Shown here one piece after another: positions 25,653 to 35,195 of a stretch of 64,000 nt of DNA. The DNA lies in the NCBI RefSeq assembly GCF_019969845.1, contig NZ_JAHXYR010000001.1:248001-312000 (forward strand), in the 5' to 3' direction. Positions within the stretch are counted from its first letter, which is position 1; each line of letters begins with the position of its first letter. This stretch comes from Sphingobacterium sp. GVS05A (lineage in GTDB: Bacteria > Bacteroidota > Bacteroidia > Sphingobacteriales > Sphingobacteriaceae). The translations under genes and the position numbers were made by a program. Below the pieces are notes generated by a model. The model did no database searches. It was not told the DNA's origin and saw only the letters and a list, made by a program, of their open reading frames with translations.

Positions 25653-27944
25653 ATGATGAAATCGCCAAATCTTAAGCTAGTTTTTTTTACTTGTTTCCTT
25701 GGTTTTAGTTCTTATTTACCAGGTCAGGCTCAGCAAAACGCCGTACAACAAGTATTATTGCAAAAAAGTAAAACTATCGTATCGCAATATGTGGCTAAAT
25801 TCGATCGACCAGCGGTACGTATACCATCCCAAGTAGCTGTGGATGCCCCTTTATTGGGGAACGGCAGTACAGGAGTTGCCATTGGTGGTACTTCCGATAG
25901 GCAGACCTACTACCTGGCAAGAAATGATTTTTGGCGTTTAAAATCTGGATTTAATGAATCTTATCCTGCTGTATTGGGTAAGGTGGAAGTCGCCATTCCA
26001 ATGTTAAAGACGGCTAGTTACAAGGTTGATTTAGATCTCTATACAGCAGTTGCAACCTCAACCTTTCAGGCGGGAGATAAGCTGCTGGAGATCCGATCAT
26101 TTGTTTCCGAGAAAGATGACTGCTTGATTTTACAATTTCAAAACAAAGGGAAGCAACAAATCAGTGGGCAGATAAATCTGCTTCTCCCAGCCGGTGACCA
26201 ATTTAAAAATAATCCATCAGCCGAATCACTGTTCCCAGCTGTCACTCAGCAGGAGACGAGAGGAAATGGAACAATATTGATCAGTAGGGGCTTTGAGGAG
26301 TTGGTAGATATTCCGACAAAGGCTGCTGCCGCTGGAAAAATAATCACACAGCAGCAACCTGCTTTCAACTTACATGCAGGCGAATCGCTAACCTATGTAT
26401 GTGCTTTATCTTCCAATTTCAAAAATAAAGATTGTGTAGAAAAGGTGCTTAAGACCATAGCTAGTTTAGATCTAAAAAATGTAAAACTGCTCGAGCGCGA
26501 ACATAAAAAATGGTGGGCAGATTTTTGGTCCGAGTCTTATGTTGAAATTCCTGATAAAGTGATCGAAAAACAATATTACTTGTCTCACTATGTGATGGGA
26601 TCCTGTAGTCGCGATCCGCAATTTGCACCGCCCATCTTTGGAACATGGATTACCCAGGAGATTCCCAATTGGAATGGCGATTATCATTTGAATTATAACT
26701 ATATGGCGCCTTACTATGGACTTTATTCTTCCAATCATCTTGGTGCAGCAGGTTCGTATGAGCAACCTTTGCTCGACTTTATGGAACGAGGTCAGTTCTA
26801 TTCGAAAGAAATAACTGGGATTTCGGATGGATTGCTGTATCCAGTGGGAATAGGTCCGAAAGGAATGGAAACAACCCGTCAAAATGCCATCATGGAAAGC
26901 GCATTTGGTGGTTATATCCAAGGTGGACAGGTGGAGCAAAAAGGTTTGTTCTTTGGTCAAAAAAGTAATGTGTCTTATGGTGTAACCAATATGGCAACGG
27001 CGTTTTACACGACTTATGATCGCAATTATGCACGAAAAATATACCCTTATGTGCGTGGCGCAGCTGTGTTTTGGAACAATTATGTAAAGAAAGATGCAAA
27101 AGGGCGTTATGTGATTTTTAACGATGCAATTCATGAAGGTACTGTTGGGGATAGCAATCCAATTCTAAGTCTTGGACTGGTAAGGCAGACACTGCAGCTG
27201 GCTGCCGATTTGAGTAACTATTTGGATTTGGACCGTCAGTTGGCGGCGAATTGGATACAGGTAAAGGAGAATCTTGCTACTTTTCCGGTTCAGGAAAGAG
27301 ATGGTCAATCAGTCTTCCGTTATACCGAAAAGGGGCCTGCTTGGTGGAACGATAATTCACTGGGTATACAACATATCTTTCCGGCTATGCAGCTTGACCT
27401 CGGAAGTGACCAATATTGGATTGACATTGCGCGTAATACCATCAGCCAAATGGGACGCTGGACTGATAATAATGGTACCAATAGTTTTTTCCCGGCAGCG
27501 GTTCGCGTAGGTTATAACGTAGATAGTATTTTGTATCATTTGAACCAATATAGTCGGCATACTTACCCGAATGGATTTCAACTGAATAACCCACACGGTA
27601 TAGAAAATTGCAGTACTGTACCGACAACCATCAACCAGATGCTGTGTGGTGTCCATCATCAGGTGTTAAAATTATTTCCGGTATGGAACAAACAGCAAGC
27701 TGCACAATTTGCCAATCTGCGTGTAGATGGTGCTTTTTTAGTCTCCTCAAAACTTGAAAATGGAGCTGTTGCTTATGTTGAAATTTTAAGCGAACAGGGC
27801 CGCAATTTGATCTTGGATAACCCGTGGCCTGGACAAAAGGTATCTTGTCGTAAGAATGGTAAAATGAAGGAAACAATGCAGGGAGATCGTCTGCATATCA
27901 AGACAGCAAAGGGCGACCGTGTTTACTTGGTTGCTGGTGTTTAA
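25653..27944 (+). CDS. GH95-like alpha/alpha-toroid glycosidase, divergent, exported
   Basis: A 763-residue protein with a signal peptide (about 1-27, PGQAQ). The N-terminal beta-supersandwich (about 55-275) starts with APLLGNGSTGVAIGGTSDRQTYYL split across about 66-89, a pattern shared with GH95 and GH65-type enzymes. The toroid (about 300-660) includes IPNWNGDYHLNYNYMAPYYG, the position where GH95 has its N-x-N motif, and a C-terminal beta-sandwich follows. The GH95 APS.SPEN and QIDGNFG signatures of the first gene in this window are not present as such. It is therefore a relative with possibly different specificity. It lies 104 bp after DUF2264 and 74 bp before GH3. Confidence 0.7.
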   Translation: MMKSPNLKLVFFTCFLGFSSYLPGQAQQNAVQQVLLQKSKTIVSQYVAKFDRPAVRIPSQVAVDAPLLGNGSTGVAIGGTSDRQTYYLARNDFWRLKSGFNESYPAVLGKVEVAIPMLKTASYKVDLDLYTAVATSTFQAGDKLLEIRSFVSEKDDCLILQFQNKGKQQISGQINLLLPAGDQFKNNPSAESLFPAVTQQETRGNGTILISRGFEELVDIPTKAAAAGKIITQQQPAFNLHAGESLTYVCALSSNFKNKDCVEKVLKTIASLDLKNVKLLEREHKKWWADFWSESYVEIPDKVIEKQYYLSHYVMGSCSRDPQFAPPIFGTWITQEIPNWNGDYHLNYNYMAPYYGLYSSNHLGAAGSYEQPLLDFMERGQFYSKEITGISDGLLYPVGIGPKGMETTRQNAIMESAFGGYIQGGQVEQKGLFFGQKSNVSYGVTNMATAFYTTYDRNYARKIYPYVRGAAVFWNNYVKKDAKGRYVIFNDAIHEGTVGDSNPILSLGLVRQTLQLAADLSNYLDLDRQLAANWIQVKENLATFPVQERDGQSVFRYTEKGPAWWNDNSLGIQHIFPAMQLDLGSDQYWIDIARNTISQMGRWTDNNGTNSFFPAAVRVGYNVDSILYHLNQYSRHTYPNGFQLNNPHGIENCSTVPTTINQMLCGVHHQVLKLFPVWNKQQAAQFANLRVDGAFLVSSKLENGAVAYVEILSEQGRNLILDNPWPGQKVSCRKNGKMKETMQGDRLHIKTAKGDRVYLVAGV

Positions 27945-28018
27945 AAGATTATAACAGGCTATTGGCCAAGATGAAGTTTGGATATAGAAAAATATACCTG
28001 ATAAAAATAAATATAGAA

Positions 28019-30250
28019 ATGAAAGTTAACCGATGTTTTTTGAGGCTGAATGTTCTTCTTCTGCTGTTTGTTTGTGGAGGAAAACAGGGGACAGCTCAAA
28101 ATAAAGATTACGCTTTTCGCGATGTGAAAAGAAGCCGGGAAGAACGTATTCAAGATTTGATTGCGCGATTGACCTTATCGGAGAAAGTGCAGATGATGAA
28201 GCACGAGTTTAAGGGCATTCCACGATTAGGCATTCCGGCATACGATTGGTGGAATGAAGCGCTGCATGGTGTTGCAAGGACAGAAGAAAAAGTCACGGTA
28301 TATCCACAGGCAATAGGAATGGCGGCTACTTTTAATACGGATGCGGTCAGACAGATGGGGGATTTTACGGCAACAGAAGGTCGCGCATTATTCAATGAAG
28401 ATCTCAAAGCTGGAAAAACAGGTCAACGTTACCGGGGCTTGACCTATTGGACTCCGAATGTCAATATCTTTCGCGATCCACGTTGGGGAAGGGGACAGGA
28501 GACTTATGGTGAAGACCCTTATTTGACAGGTCAGATTGGAACAGCTATCGTACGCGGACTAGAAGGTGATGATCCGCAGTATTTGAAAGCAGTTGCAGCA
28601 GCCAAACACTACGCTGTGCACAGTGGTCCCGAGCATAATCGACATTCTTTTAACGCGGAAGTATCAGCTTATGACCTTTGGGATACCTATCTCCCTGCAT
28701 TTCGGCAATTGGTAACCAAGGCTAAAGTGCATGGGATCATGTGTGCCTACAACCGTTTGGAAGGGATGCCATGTTGTGGAAATAATGTGCTACTTAATAA
28801 TATTTTGAGGCAGCAATGGGGTTTTAAAGGCTATGTAACTTCGGACTGCGGGGGTATCAATGATTTTGCTAGCGGACATAATACACATCCGGATAATACA
28901 GCGGCCGTCAGTGCGGCAGTTTTGGCTGGAACAGATCTGGAATGTGGTAATCTCTATCAATTGCTGGAACAGGGGGTAAAACAAGGGACATTATCCGAAA
29001 AGGAAATAGATGTTTCACTAGCCCGACTTTTGCAGATCTGGTTTCAATTGGGCATGTTCGATCCACAAGAACTGGTACCTTATGCAAAGATAGGTCGCGA
29101 AGTGATCGAAAGTAAATCGCATAAGGCCCATGCTTATAAAATGGCCCAGGAATCTATGGTGCTGTTGAAAAATGAGCATGGCATTCTACCCCTGGATCCC
29201 AATAAAATAAAAAGAATTGCTTTGATCGGCCCCAATGCTAATAATGGACATGCGCAGTTAGCAAATTATTTTGGTACGCCCTCAGAAATTGTCACACCGT
29301 TGAGTAGCTTACAGAAACGTTATGGAAAGCAAATCGCGATTGACTATCTTGCGGGAACCGAAATTATGAAAAAAATTGATGGCGGCCCTTCATTTGAAGA
29401 AATTGTTAAAAAGGCTGCTGCTGCAGATGTTATTGTTTTCGTTGGTGGTATAACCGCCGACTATGAAGGTGAAGCGGGCGATGCCGGAGCGGCGGGTTAT
29501 GGTGCGTTTGTCAATGGCGACCGTTCGACCATGGGCTCTCCGGAAGTACAGACCGCATTGCTGAAAGAGTTGAAAAAAGTAGGAAAACCACTTGTTTTGG
29601 TCAATATGTCGGGGTCGGTGATGAGTTTCGACTGGGAATCCCAACATGTAGATGCCCTATTGCAGGCATGGTATGGCGGACAGGCAGCTGGAGATGCTAT
29701 TACAGATGTGCTATTTGGTCGCTATAATCCTGCAGGACGTATGCCGTTGACAACGTATAAACGGGATGCAGACTTACCCGATTTTGAGGATTACTCCATG
29801 GCAAACCGGACTTATCGTTATTTTACGGGTGAGGTACGTTATCCATTTGGTTATGGACTAAGCTATACAAACTTTGAATATAAACAATTGCAGGCACCTA
29901 CGATCGTCGAAACAGGCACTGATGTTGAGGTCACGGTACAGGTGACAAATAGTGGCGAGCGTGATGGTGATGAGGTCGTTCAATTGTATGTTGTTCATCC
30001 AAAAGAAGGAAACTATAAGGTGCCTAATAGTGCTTTAAAAGGATTTCAGCGCGTATTTTTTAAAAAAGGACGTTCTCAAAAGATAACTTTTATACTGACA
30101 CCTGAAGATCTTGCCCTAGTGAGTGAAAAGGGGGACCTGATACAAAAAGGTGGGACTGTCAAAATATATGTTGGTGGTGGTCAGCCAGGTAAATCTGTGG
30201 GAGTCGAGCGTGAAATTACAATGCATGGAACTGCGTATCGACCTTATTAA
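28019..30250 (+). CDS. GH3 beta-xylosidase / beta-glucosidase, exported
   Basis: The frame opens at TTG 27962, but ATG 28019 is followed directly by a signal peptide, so I place the start there (743 residues). The first GH3 domain includes YDWWNEALHGVAR, WTPNVNIFRDPRWGRGQETYGEDP as residues about 141-164, and VAAAKHYAVHSGPEHNRH. The predicted nucleophile is D276 in YVTSDCGGI. The second alpha/beta domain includes LIGPNANNG and WYGGQAAGDA, and a C-terminal fibronectin-like domain starts near YPFGYGLSYTNF. The NEALHGV and RHSFNA patterns are typical of xylosidase-type GH3s, so terminal beta-xylose removal is the first guess. It lies in the run between the GH95-like and GH2 genes. Confidence 0.92.
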   Translation: MKVNRCFLRLNVLLLLFVCGGKQGTAQNKDYAFRDVKRSREERIQDLIARLTLSEKVQMMKHEFKGIPRLGIPAYDWWNEALHGVARTEEKVTVYPQAIGMAATFNTDAVRQMGDFTATEGRALFNEDLKAGKTGQRYRGLTYWTPNVNIFRDPRWGRGQETYGEDPYLTGQIGTAIVRGLEGDDPQYLKAVAAAKHYAVHSGPEHNRHSFNAEVSAYDLWDTYLPAFRQLVTKAKVHGIMCAYNRLEGMPCCGNNVLLNNILRQQWGFKGYVTSDCGGINDFASGHNTHPDNTAAVSAAVLAGTDLECGNLYQLLEQGVKQGTLSEKEIDVSLARLLQIWFQLGMFDPQELVPYAKIGREVIESKSHKAHAYKMAQESMVLLKNEHGILPLDPNKIKRIALIGPNANNGHAQLANYFGTPSEIVTPLSSLQKRYGKQIAIDYLAGTEIMKKIDGGPSFEEIVKKAAAADVIVFVGGITADYEGEAGDAGAAGYGAFVNGDRSTMGSPEVQTALLKELKKVGKPLVLVNMSGSVMSFDWESQHVDALLQAWYGGQAAGDAITDVLFGRYNPAGRMPLTTYKRDADLPDFEDYSMANRTYRYFTGEVRYPFGYGLSYTNFEYKQLQAPTIVETGTDVEVTVQVTNSGERDGDEVVQLYVVHPKEGNYKVPNSALKGFQRVFFKKGRSQKITFILTPEDLALVSEKGDLIQKGGTVKIYVGGGQPGKSVGVEREITMHGTAYRPY

Positions 30251-30315
30251 GACAAAATAGATAAAGGCTTGTATAGATTCATAACTTTATTTAATCAACG
30301 AATAAACAATATTAA

Positions 30316-32832
30316 ATGAAAGTACTTTTTGGAATGATCCTAGCAATGTTATCCCTCTCTTTATTTGGACAACAGCAGGAAATTACACGCATGGGAAATG
30401 CGCATGTTGAACTTTTTGATCGGGATTGGAAGTTTTACCGCTTTGGTTTGCAAGCGGACGGTAATCAATTGGCTGAACCGAATGACGTCTATAAGACCGA
30501 GTTTAGTGATGATTCCTGGCGTAAATTAGATCTGCCGCATGATTGGGCTATTGAGGGACCATTCCGTATTGAATTGGCCAGTGAATCTGGAAAGCTGCCC
30601 TATAAAGGGATAGGTTGGTATAGAAAGCATTTTAAACTGGAAAATCTTCAAGCCGGAGAACGGGTTTATCTGGATTTTGATGGAGCCATGGCGAATGCCA
30701 AAATTTGGTTAAATGGCCGCTATGTGGGCACTTGGCCATATGGGTATAGTTCCTTTCGTATGGACTTGACACCCTATCTAAAAAAAGATGCTGAGAATGT
30801 TTTGGCAGTACGTTTGGATACGGAAAATTGGGAATCAAGATGGTATAGCGGTGCTGGAATCTATCGCCATGTATGGATGGTACGTACTTCTGCTGTGCAT
30901 GTTGCGCATTGGGGAACCTCACTTACAACGCCGGTTATCAATGATCAATACGCGACGGTTAAGAACGAGGTAACTTTGGATAATTTTCGTTTTTCCCCGG
31001 TACATGCAGAGGTCAAAGCGACTTATTTTGAGTTGGATGAACAAGATAAACCTGGAAAACAGGTGGCTACAGCCAATGGATTTGTAGACCTTCATGCCAA
31101 TGCAAGTGGCAAACTGACACTTGAAACACATATCAATCAACCGAAACGATGGGATATTCTATCGCCAAATCGTTATGTAGAAAAGATTGAAGTCATCGTT
31201 GACGGCCAGACAAGCGATACTTATTATAGTCCTTTTGGTGTACGGACTATAGCATTCACAGCAAATGAAGGCTTCAAGTTAAACGGCCGTCGTGTAGACA
31301 TAAAGGGGGTATGTAACCATCATGATTTAGGATCATTAGGGGCTGCTTTTAATAAAACAGCCTTGGAACGTCAGCTCAAAATGTTACAGACCATGGGGAT
31401 GAATTCCCTGCGCACATCACATAACCCACCAGCACCGGAACTATTGGAGTTGGCTGATAAAATGGGGATTTTGATTTGGGACGAGGCTTTTGACGCTTGG
31501 CAAACAGGTAAGCGCGCAAGAGATTATAATAAATTATACGATGAGTGGCATGAGCGCGATCTATTGGCTATGGTGCATCGCGATCGAAATCATCCGTCGG
31601 TATTCATTTGGTCCATTGGTAATGAGGTGCTTGAACAACAGGATATCAACATGACTCGGCATCTGGCCGATATTATTCGCCGGGCAGATCCAACACGACC
31701 AGTTTCCAATGGTTATAATGACCCGGATGGCGGCCGCGAGTCGGGGGCTGCAACTGCTTTGGATATCATGGGTGTAAATTATTTCTTCAGTCAACAAGGT
31801 CGTTGGGATAAAGATGCGCGTTATCGGAGCATGCCGACGATTGGTAGCGAAACTTCTTCCTGTGTTTCTTCCCGTGGCGAATATTTTTTTGGAACCGATT
31901 ACGATGGCTGGCAGGTCACTTCTTACGATCGTGCTGCTCCGGGATGGGGCTGTTCACCGGATGCACAGTTCCGGATATTGGCTCAATATCCAAATTTGCT
32001 GGGAGAATACGTTTGGACAGGTTTTGATTATCTGGGCGAACCGACACCTTATAATTCAGCGGAGACCAATTTGTTGAATTTTAGAACGGATCCCGCAAAA
32101 CGTGCTGAACTGGAAGCTGCATTGGAAGAATTGAAGAAGAAGAATCCGCCTTCAAGAAGCAGCTATTTCGGTATTATCGACCTTGCCGGTTTTCCAAAAG
32201 ATCGGTTCTACCTATATCAATCCCATTGGCGACCTGAATTGCCAGTGACGCATATCCTGCCACATTGGACCTGGGCAAGCAGAAAAGGGGAGATTACACC
32301 GGTGCATGTGTATACTTCGGGTACAGAAGCAGAACTGTTCGTCAATGGAAAAAGTCAAGGACGTAAGAAGAAGGTTGCGGGACAGGATTTTCGATTGCAA
32401 TGGGATAGTGTGCGCTACGAACAGGGAACGGTAAAGGTAATTGCTTATAAGGACGGCAAGGAATGGTCCAAAGCAGAAATTCAAACCGCTGGAAAAGCCG
32501 AAAAGCTCCAGATGGAAGCGGATCGTGCTACAATCGATGGCGGACGGTCGGAGCTAGTTTTTGTCTCGGTAAAAGTGACTGATAAAAAAGGAACTTTGGT
32601 GCCTCAATCGGACGCACTGATTGATTTTTCGGTCGAAGGTGCGGGTGAAATTGTTTCTACCGATAATGGGAATGCGATTGATTTTACTTCGTTCCAAAGT
32701 CATTCGCGTAAAGCGTATAATGGAATGGCATTGGTCATCGTAAAGGCAAAAAAAGGAGAGCAGGGCGCAATCCGGATCAAGGCATCGAGCAAGGGGTTGA
32801 AAGTCGCGTCCGTAAATGTATTGTCAAAATAA
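30316..32832 (+). CDS. GH2 beta-galactosidase, exported
   Basis: An 838-residue protein with a signal peptide (1-19, SLFGQ). The GH2 sandwich contains LPHDWAIEGPF, GIGWYRKHFKL and FDGAMANAKIWLNGRYVG. The TIM barrel shows IKGVCNHHDLGSLGAAF, RTSHNPPAPELLELAD and RDRNHPSVFIWSIGNEV. The acid/base is E437 (GNEV) and the nucleophile E512 (IGSETSS). DUF4982 and Big-like domains (about 655-838) end the protein. The HHDLG motif and general layout are those of beta-galactosidases. It ends the seven-gene run; the next gene is on the opposite strand. Confidence 0.92.
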   Translation: MKVLFGMILAMLSLSLFGQQQEITRMGNAHVELFDRDWKFYRFGLQADGNQLAEPNDVYKTEFSDDSWRKLDLPHDWAIEGPFRIELASESGKLPYKGIGWYRKHFKLENLQAGERVYLDFDGAMANAKIWLNGRYVGTWPYGYSSFRMDLTPYLKKDAENVLAVRLDTENWESRWYSGAGIYRHVWMVRTSAVHVAHWGTSLTTPVINDQYATVKNEVTLDNFRFSPVHAEVKATYFELDEQDKPGKQVATANGFVDLHANASGKLTLETHINQPKRWDILSPNRYVEKIEVIVDGQTSDTYYSPFGVRTIAFTANEGFKLNGRRVDIKGVCNHHDLGSLGAAFNKTALERQLKMLQTMGMNSLRTSHNPPAPELLELADKMGILIWDEAFDAWQTGKRARDYNKLYDEWHERDLLAMVHRDRNHPSVFIWSIGNEVLEQQDINMTRHLADIIRRADPTRPVSNGYNDPDGGRESGAATALDIMGVNYFFSQQGRWDKDARYRSMPTIGSETSSCVSSRGEYFFGTDYDGWQVTSYDRAAPGWGCSPDAQFRILAQYPNLLGEYVWTGFDYLGEPTPYNSAETNLLNFRTDPAKRAELEAALEELKKKNPPSRSSYFGIIDLAGFPKDRFYLYQSHWRPELPVTHILPHWTWASRKGEITPVHVYTSGTEAELFVNGKSQGRKKKVAGQDFRLQWDSVRYEQGTVKVIAYKDGKEWSKAEIQTAGKAEKLQMEADRATIDGGRSELVFVSVKVTDKKGTLVPQSDALIDFSVEGAGEIVSTDNGNAIDFTSFQSHSRKAYNGMALVIVKAKKGEQGAIRIKASSKGLKVASVNVLSK

Positions 32833-33255
32833 AAAGACAGAATACTTAAAAAAGCAGATTTATTTCCTGTGCCTGGCCGGATTGTAGGACAGATAAAGCG
32901 AAAAATCAAGCTTAACTTATACTATGCTTGACTGAAAGGAAATGTGCAAGTGCTGGAACAGGATCAGCACAGTAGGACAGTGTCATTAAATGCGACATCA
33001 GAAGCAATCTTTGAGGTCATATACCGGTAAAAAGTCAAACTTGGCTTGTGATTAAGTAAGCCGCCTGGTAAAGGTCTCGGATCGAGATTTTAATTTTTAA
33101 GGAGTCTTCTCGTCATGCTGGTGAGAAGACTCCTCTGTTTTGCCCCGGCCTTATTTGCTGCTTTGTGTGTGCCTGTGCATGATTGAAAAGATTTCAGTAC
33201 CTATCTTCTCGGATTTCGTTTGGCGCCTACCTAATGGGATATTTTGGTCTATATG
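32833..33255. other. 423-bp convergent intergenic region
   Basis: No coding frame is convincing. It contains a weak TCTCG/CGAGA hairpin with TTTT (33076-33092) and a strong 11-bp hairpin at 33101-33133. Both fit a transcription stop between convergent genes. Confidence 0.6.
33101..33133. terminator. Strong hairpin between convergent GH2 and GH43 genes
   Basis: GGAGTCTTCTC (33101-33111) and GAGAAGACTCC (33123-33133) pair perfectly. The T-tracts on either side are interrupted (TCTGTTTT on +, TTAAAAATT on -), so efficiency is uncertain. Confidence 0.6.
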
Positions 33256-35031
33256 TTATTCAATATGGAGTAATTTTTTACTCTGCTTTGAATGCCCATT
33301 TTCATTGAAAGCCTCGACTGAAAAATAGTAGTCCTGAGCGCTATTGAAAATACGTCCTTCAAATTTGTTGTCGTAGATGACGGTGGCATTATATAATTTT
33401 TCGGCTGTAACGCCCCAACGTAGGATATAGCCTTTAGCGTCTGCGCTTGCTTGCCATTGTAAGGTTATCCGACGACGATCCTTTGCATCTCGTTGTCCTT
33501 CTAAGCCATTGATCGCTGTTGGTTTTTGTCCAAGGCCATTGCCAAAAATGCGGAAATCATAGAGTGAAAATTTTCCGGGGATCTCTTTCTTATTGGTGAT
33601 GCGTACGTAACGTGCAAGAATTTTGTGATCCAAGCAGAACAATTCATGTGGTTGATCTTTTGTGCTTTTTCGCTGGTCGATGAGGGGAGACCATTTTTTT
33701 CCATCTAGGGAGTATTCGATCAAATATTGATAACTATAAGATTGTGGAGCTTTAAGTTCGAAGTCCTGATCGGCAAAATTAACCTGAAGGGCGTTGATGG
33801 CCATTTTCTTCTCGAGGTCGATTTGAAGGTACTCACCGATGGCTCCTGATCTTGCTGACCACCAACTCTCTACACGCTCATCATTCGCATTGCCTTGCGG
33901 AAATTTACTTAATGCACTGGATACGATAATGGGCTTATTGCGAGATAACAGGTTATACGGAAGAGAAAGATCCTTCTTTTCGAGGTTAACTTTAGTATTG
34001 GGAATCTGAAAGGGGAGATCAGTATATACTGTTTGTGCGTAAAGTTTACCTTCCTTGTCAAAAAATGCCGGAAAAAGACCGATACGCCGTTCGAACCAGT
34101 CCCGTACCGAAATTTTCATGGTTGCAACATGCCAAAAATTGCCAAGTTTGTCTTGAAATGTATGACCGTGACCTGCTCCAGCAATAAATCCCCCCGGTTT
34201 ATAGGAGAAGGGACTATTCGTTTCGTATCGAAAAGGTCCTAAGGGGGATGTCGATGTATAGACACCATCGGCATAACTCCTGAATTGAGTCCCAGGAGAT
34301 GCATATTGGAGATAGTATATGCCTTTGTATTTAATTACTGAGGGACCTTCATTCCAGCCTGGAGTCCCTAGTTCGTTATGCTCCCCCTGTACTTCCCATC
34401 CATATTGTTTTTCATGATGTTGGATCAATACTTTTGGCTCACCAATGGGTTTGAACCCATCTTTTGGATCGACCTCCACACCCATAATGGGATCTACGTT
34501 GGAACATCCCCAGTATAGGTAGACTTTTTTGTTGCCATCCATGAAAAAGGCGGGGTCAGTCATTCCTATGGTAAATTTGGTGGGTACAGGTTCCCATTGA
34601 TCCTCATCCGGATTGACTGTTTTATAGATCTGAGGTTTTCCTCCTGATGCTAGAAAGTAAAGTGCACCATCATAACTCAGTACCGTTGGTGCATAAGCTT
34701 CTATGCTTTTGATAGTTTTACATGAAATGTAAATCCAGTCTTTTAGGTCTGAAGAGCGCCAATATCCACCAGATTTGGAAGCAAATAGATAGTATTGACC
34801 TTTATAGAGTTGGACGACAGGGTCTGCTGCTTCCCTTCGGCTTGGACTTTCTGGCAGGAAACGGTACTCGAGCGCTAGGGGATTGATGATGATTTTTGAG
34901 GATTGTTGCCCGTAGATAAGCCCAGACCAAAAGAATAGAAGGAGAAGTACTGATCTGGTAATCTTATTGAACTTATTTTTATACTGAGATGCAATTAGAT
35001 ATTGCATGGGAAGATATTTTGGCTTTCGCAT
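33256..35031 (-). CDS. GH43 enzyme with F5/8C and fibronectin III domains
   Basis: A 591-residue exported protein. It has a long n-region and a hydrophobic core at about 26-41 ending IYGQQ; ATG at 35007 is an alternative start. The GH43 propeller (about 60-345) shows base-type D in EAADPVVQL, D in GMTDPAFFMDGNKKVYLYWG and acid E in GWNEGPSVIKYKGIYYLQY. An F5/8 type C module (about 365-500; VESWWSARSGAIGEYLQIDL) and a C-terminal fibronectin III module (about 505-591; RRITLQWQASADAKGYILRW) follow. Likely substrate: terminal xylose or arabinose side chains. It is on the strand opposite to the main glycosidase run and lies alone between hairpins. Confidence 0.88.
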   Translation of the reverse strand: MRKPKYLPMQYLIASQYKNKFNKITRSVLLLLFFWSGLIYGQQSSKIIINPLALEYRFLPESPSRREAADPVVQLYKGQYYLFASKSGGYWRSSDLKDWIYISCKTIKSIEAYAPTVLSYDGALYFLASGGKPQIYKTVNPDEDQWEPVPTKFTIGMTDPAFFMDGNKKVYLYWGCSNVDPIMGVEVDPKDGFKPIGEPKVLIQHHEKQYGWEVQGEHNELGTPGWNEGPSVIKYKGIYYLQYASPGTQFRSYADGVYTSTSPLGPFRYETNSPFSYKPGGFIAGAGHGHTFQDKLGNFWHVATMKISVRDWFERRIGLFPAFFDKEGKLYAQTVYTDLPFQIPNTKVNLEKKDLSLPYNLLSRNKPIIVSSALSKFPQGNANDERVESWWSARSGAIGEYLQIDLEKKMAINALQVNFADQDFELKAPQSYSYQYLIEYSLDGKKWSPLIDQRKSTKDQPHELFCLDHKILARYVRITNKKEIPGKFSLYDFRIFGNGLGQKPTAINGLEGQRDAKDRRRITLQWQASADAKGYILRWGVTAEKLYNATVIYDNKFEGRIFNSAQDYYFSVEAFNENGHSKQSKKLLHIE

Positions 35032-35084
35032 AATTTTCCTTTTCTAATAAAGTCGATTGAAAGGGGGCTTTCCCTAAATTTCCC

Positions 35085-35128
35085 AATACCAAAGATAGCC
35101 ATCTCTTGAGATAGCTATCTTTGGTATT
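35085..35128 (-). terminator. Near-perfect 44-bp palindrome after the 35196-36993 pair
   Basis: Arms at 35085-35105 and 35108-35128 are 21 bp with one mismatch, which becomes a G-U pair on the minus-strand RNA. This favours minus-strand function, downstream of the 35196 gene. The following T-tract is weak. Confidence 0.55.
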
Positions 35129-35195
35129 TTATCCCTAAAAGCTTTTTATCAAAATGATCAAACGAAAATATAAAAGACGTATTTGCTAATCATCT

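Noticed and set aside
26472..27134. A 220-codon minus-strand open frame
   Set aside because: It lies wholly antisense to the well-supported GH95-like gene, has a Cys/His/Ile-rich composition unlike neighbouring proteins, and no promoter or signal; it is a shadow frame.
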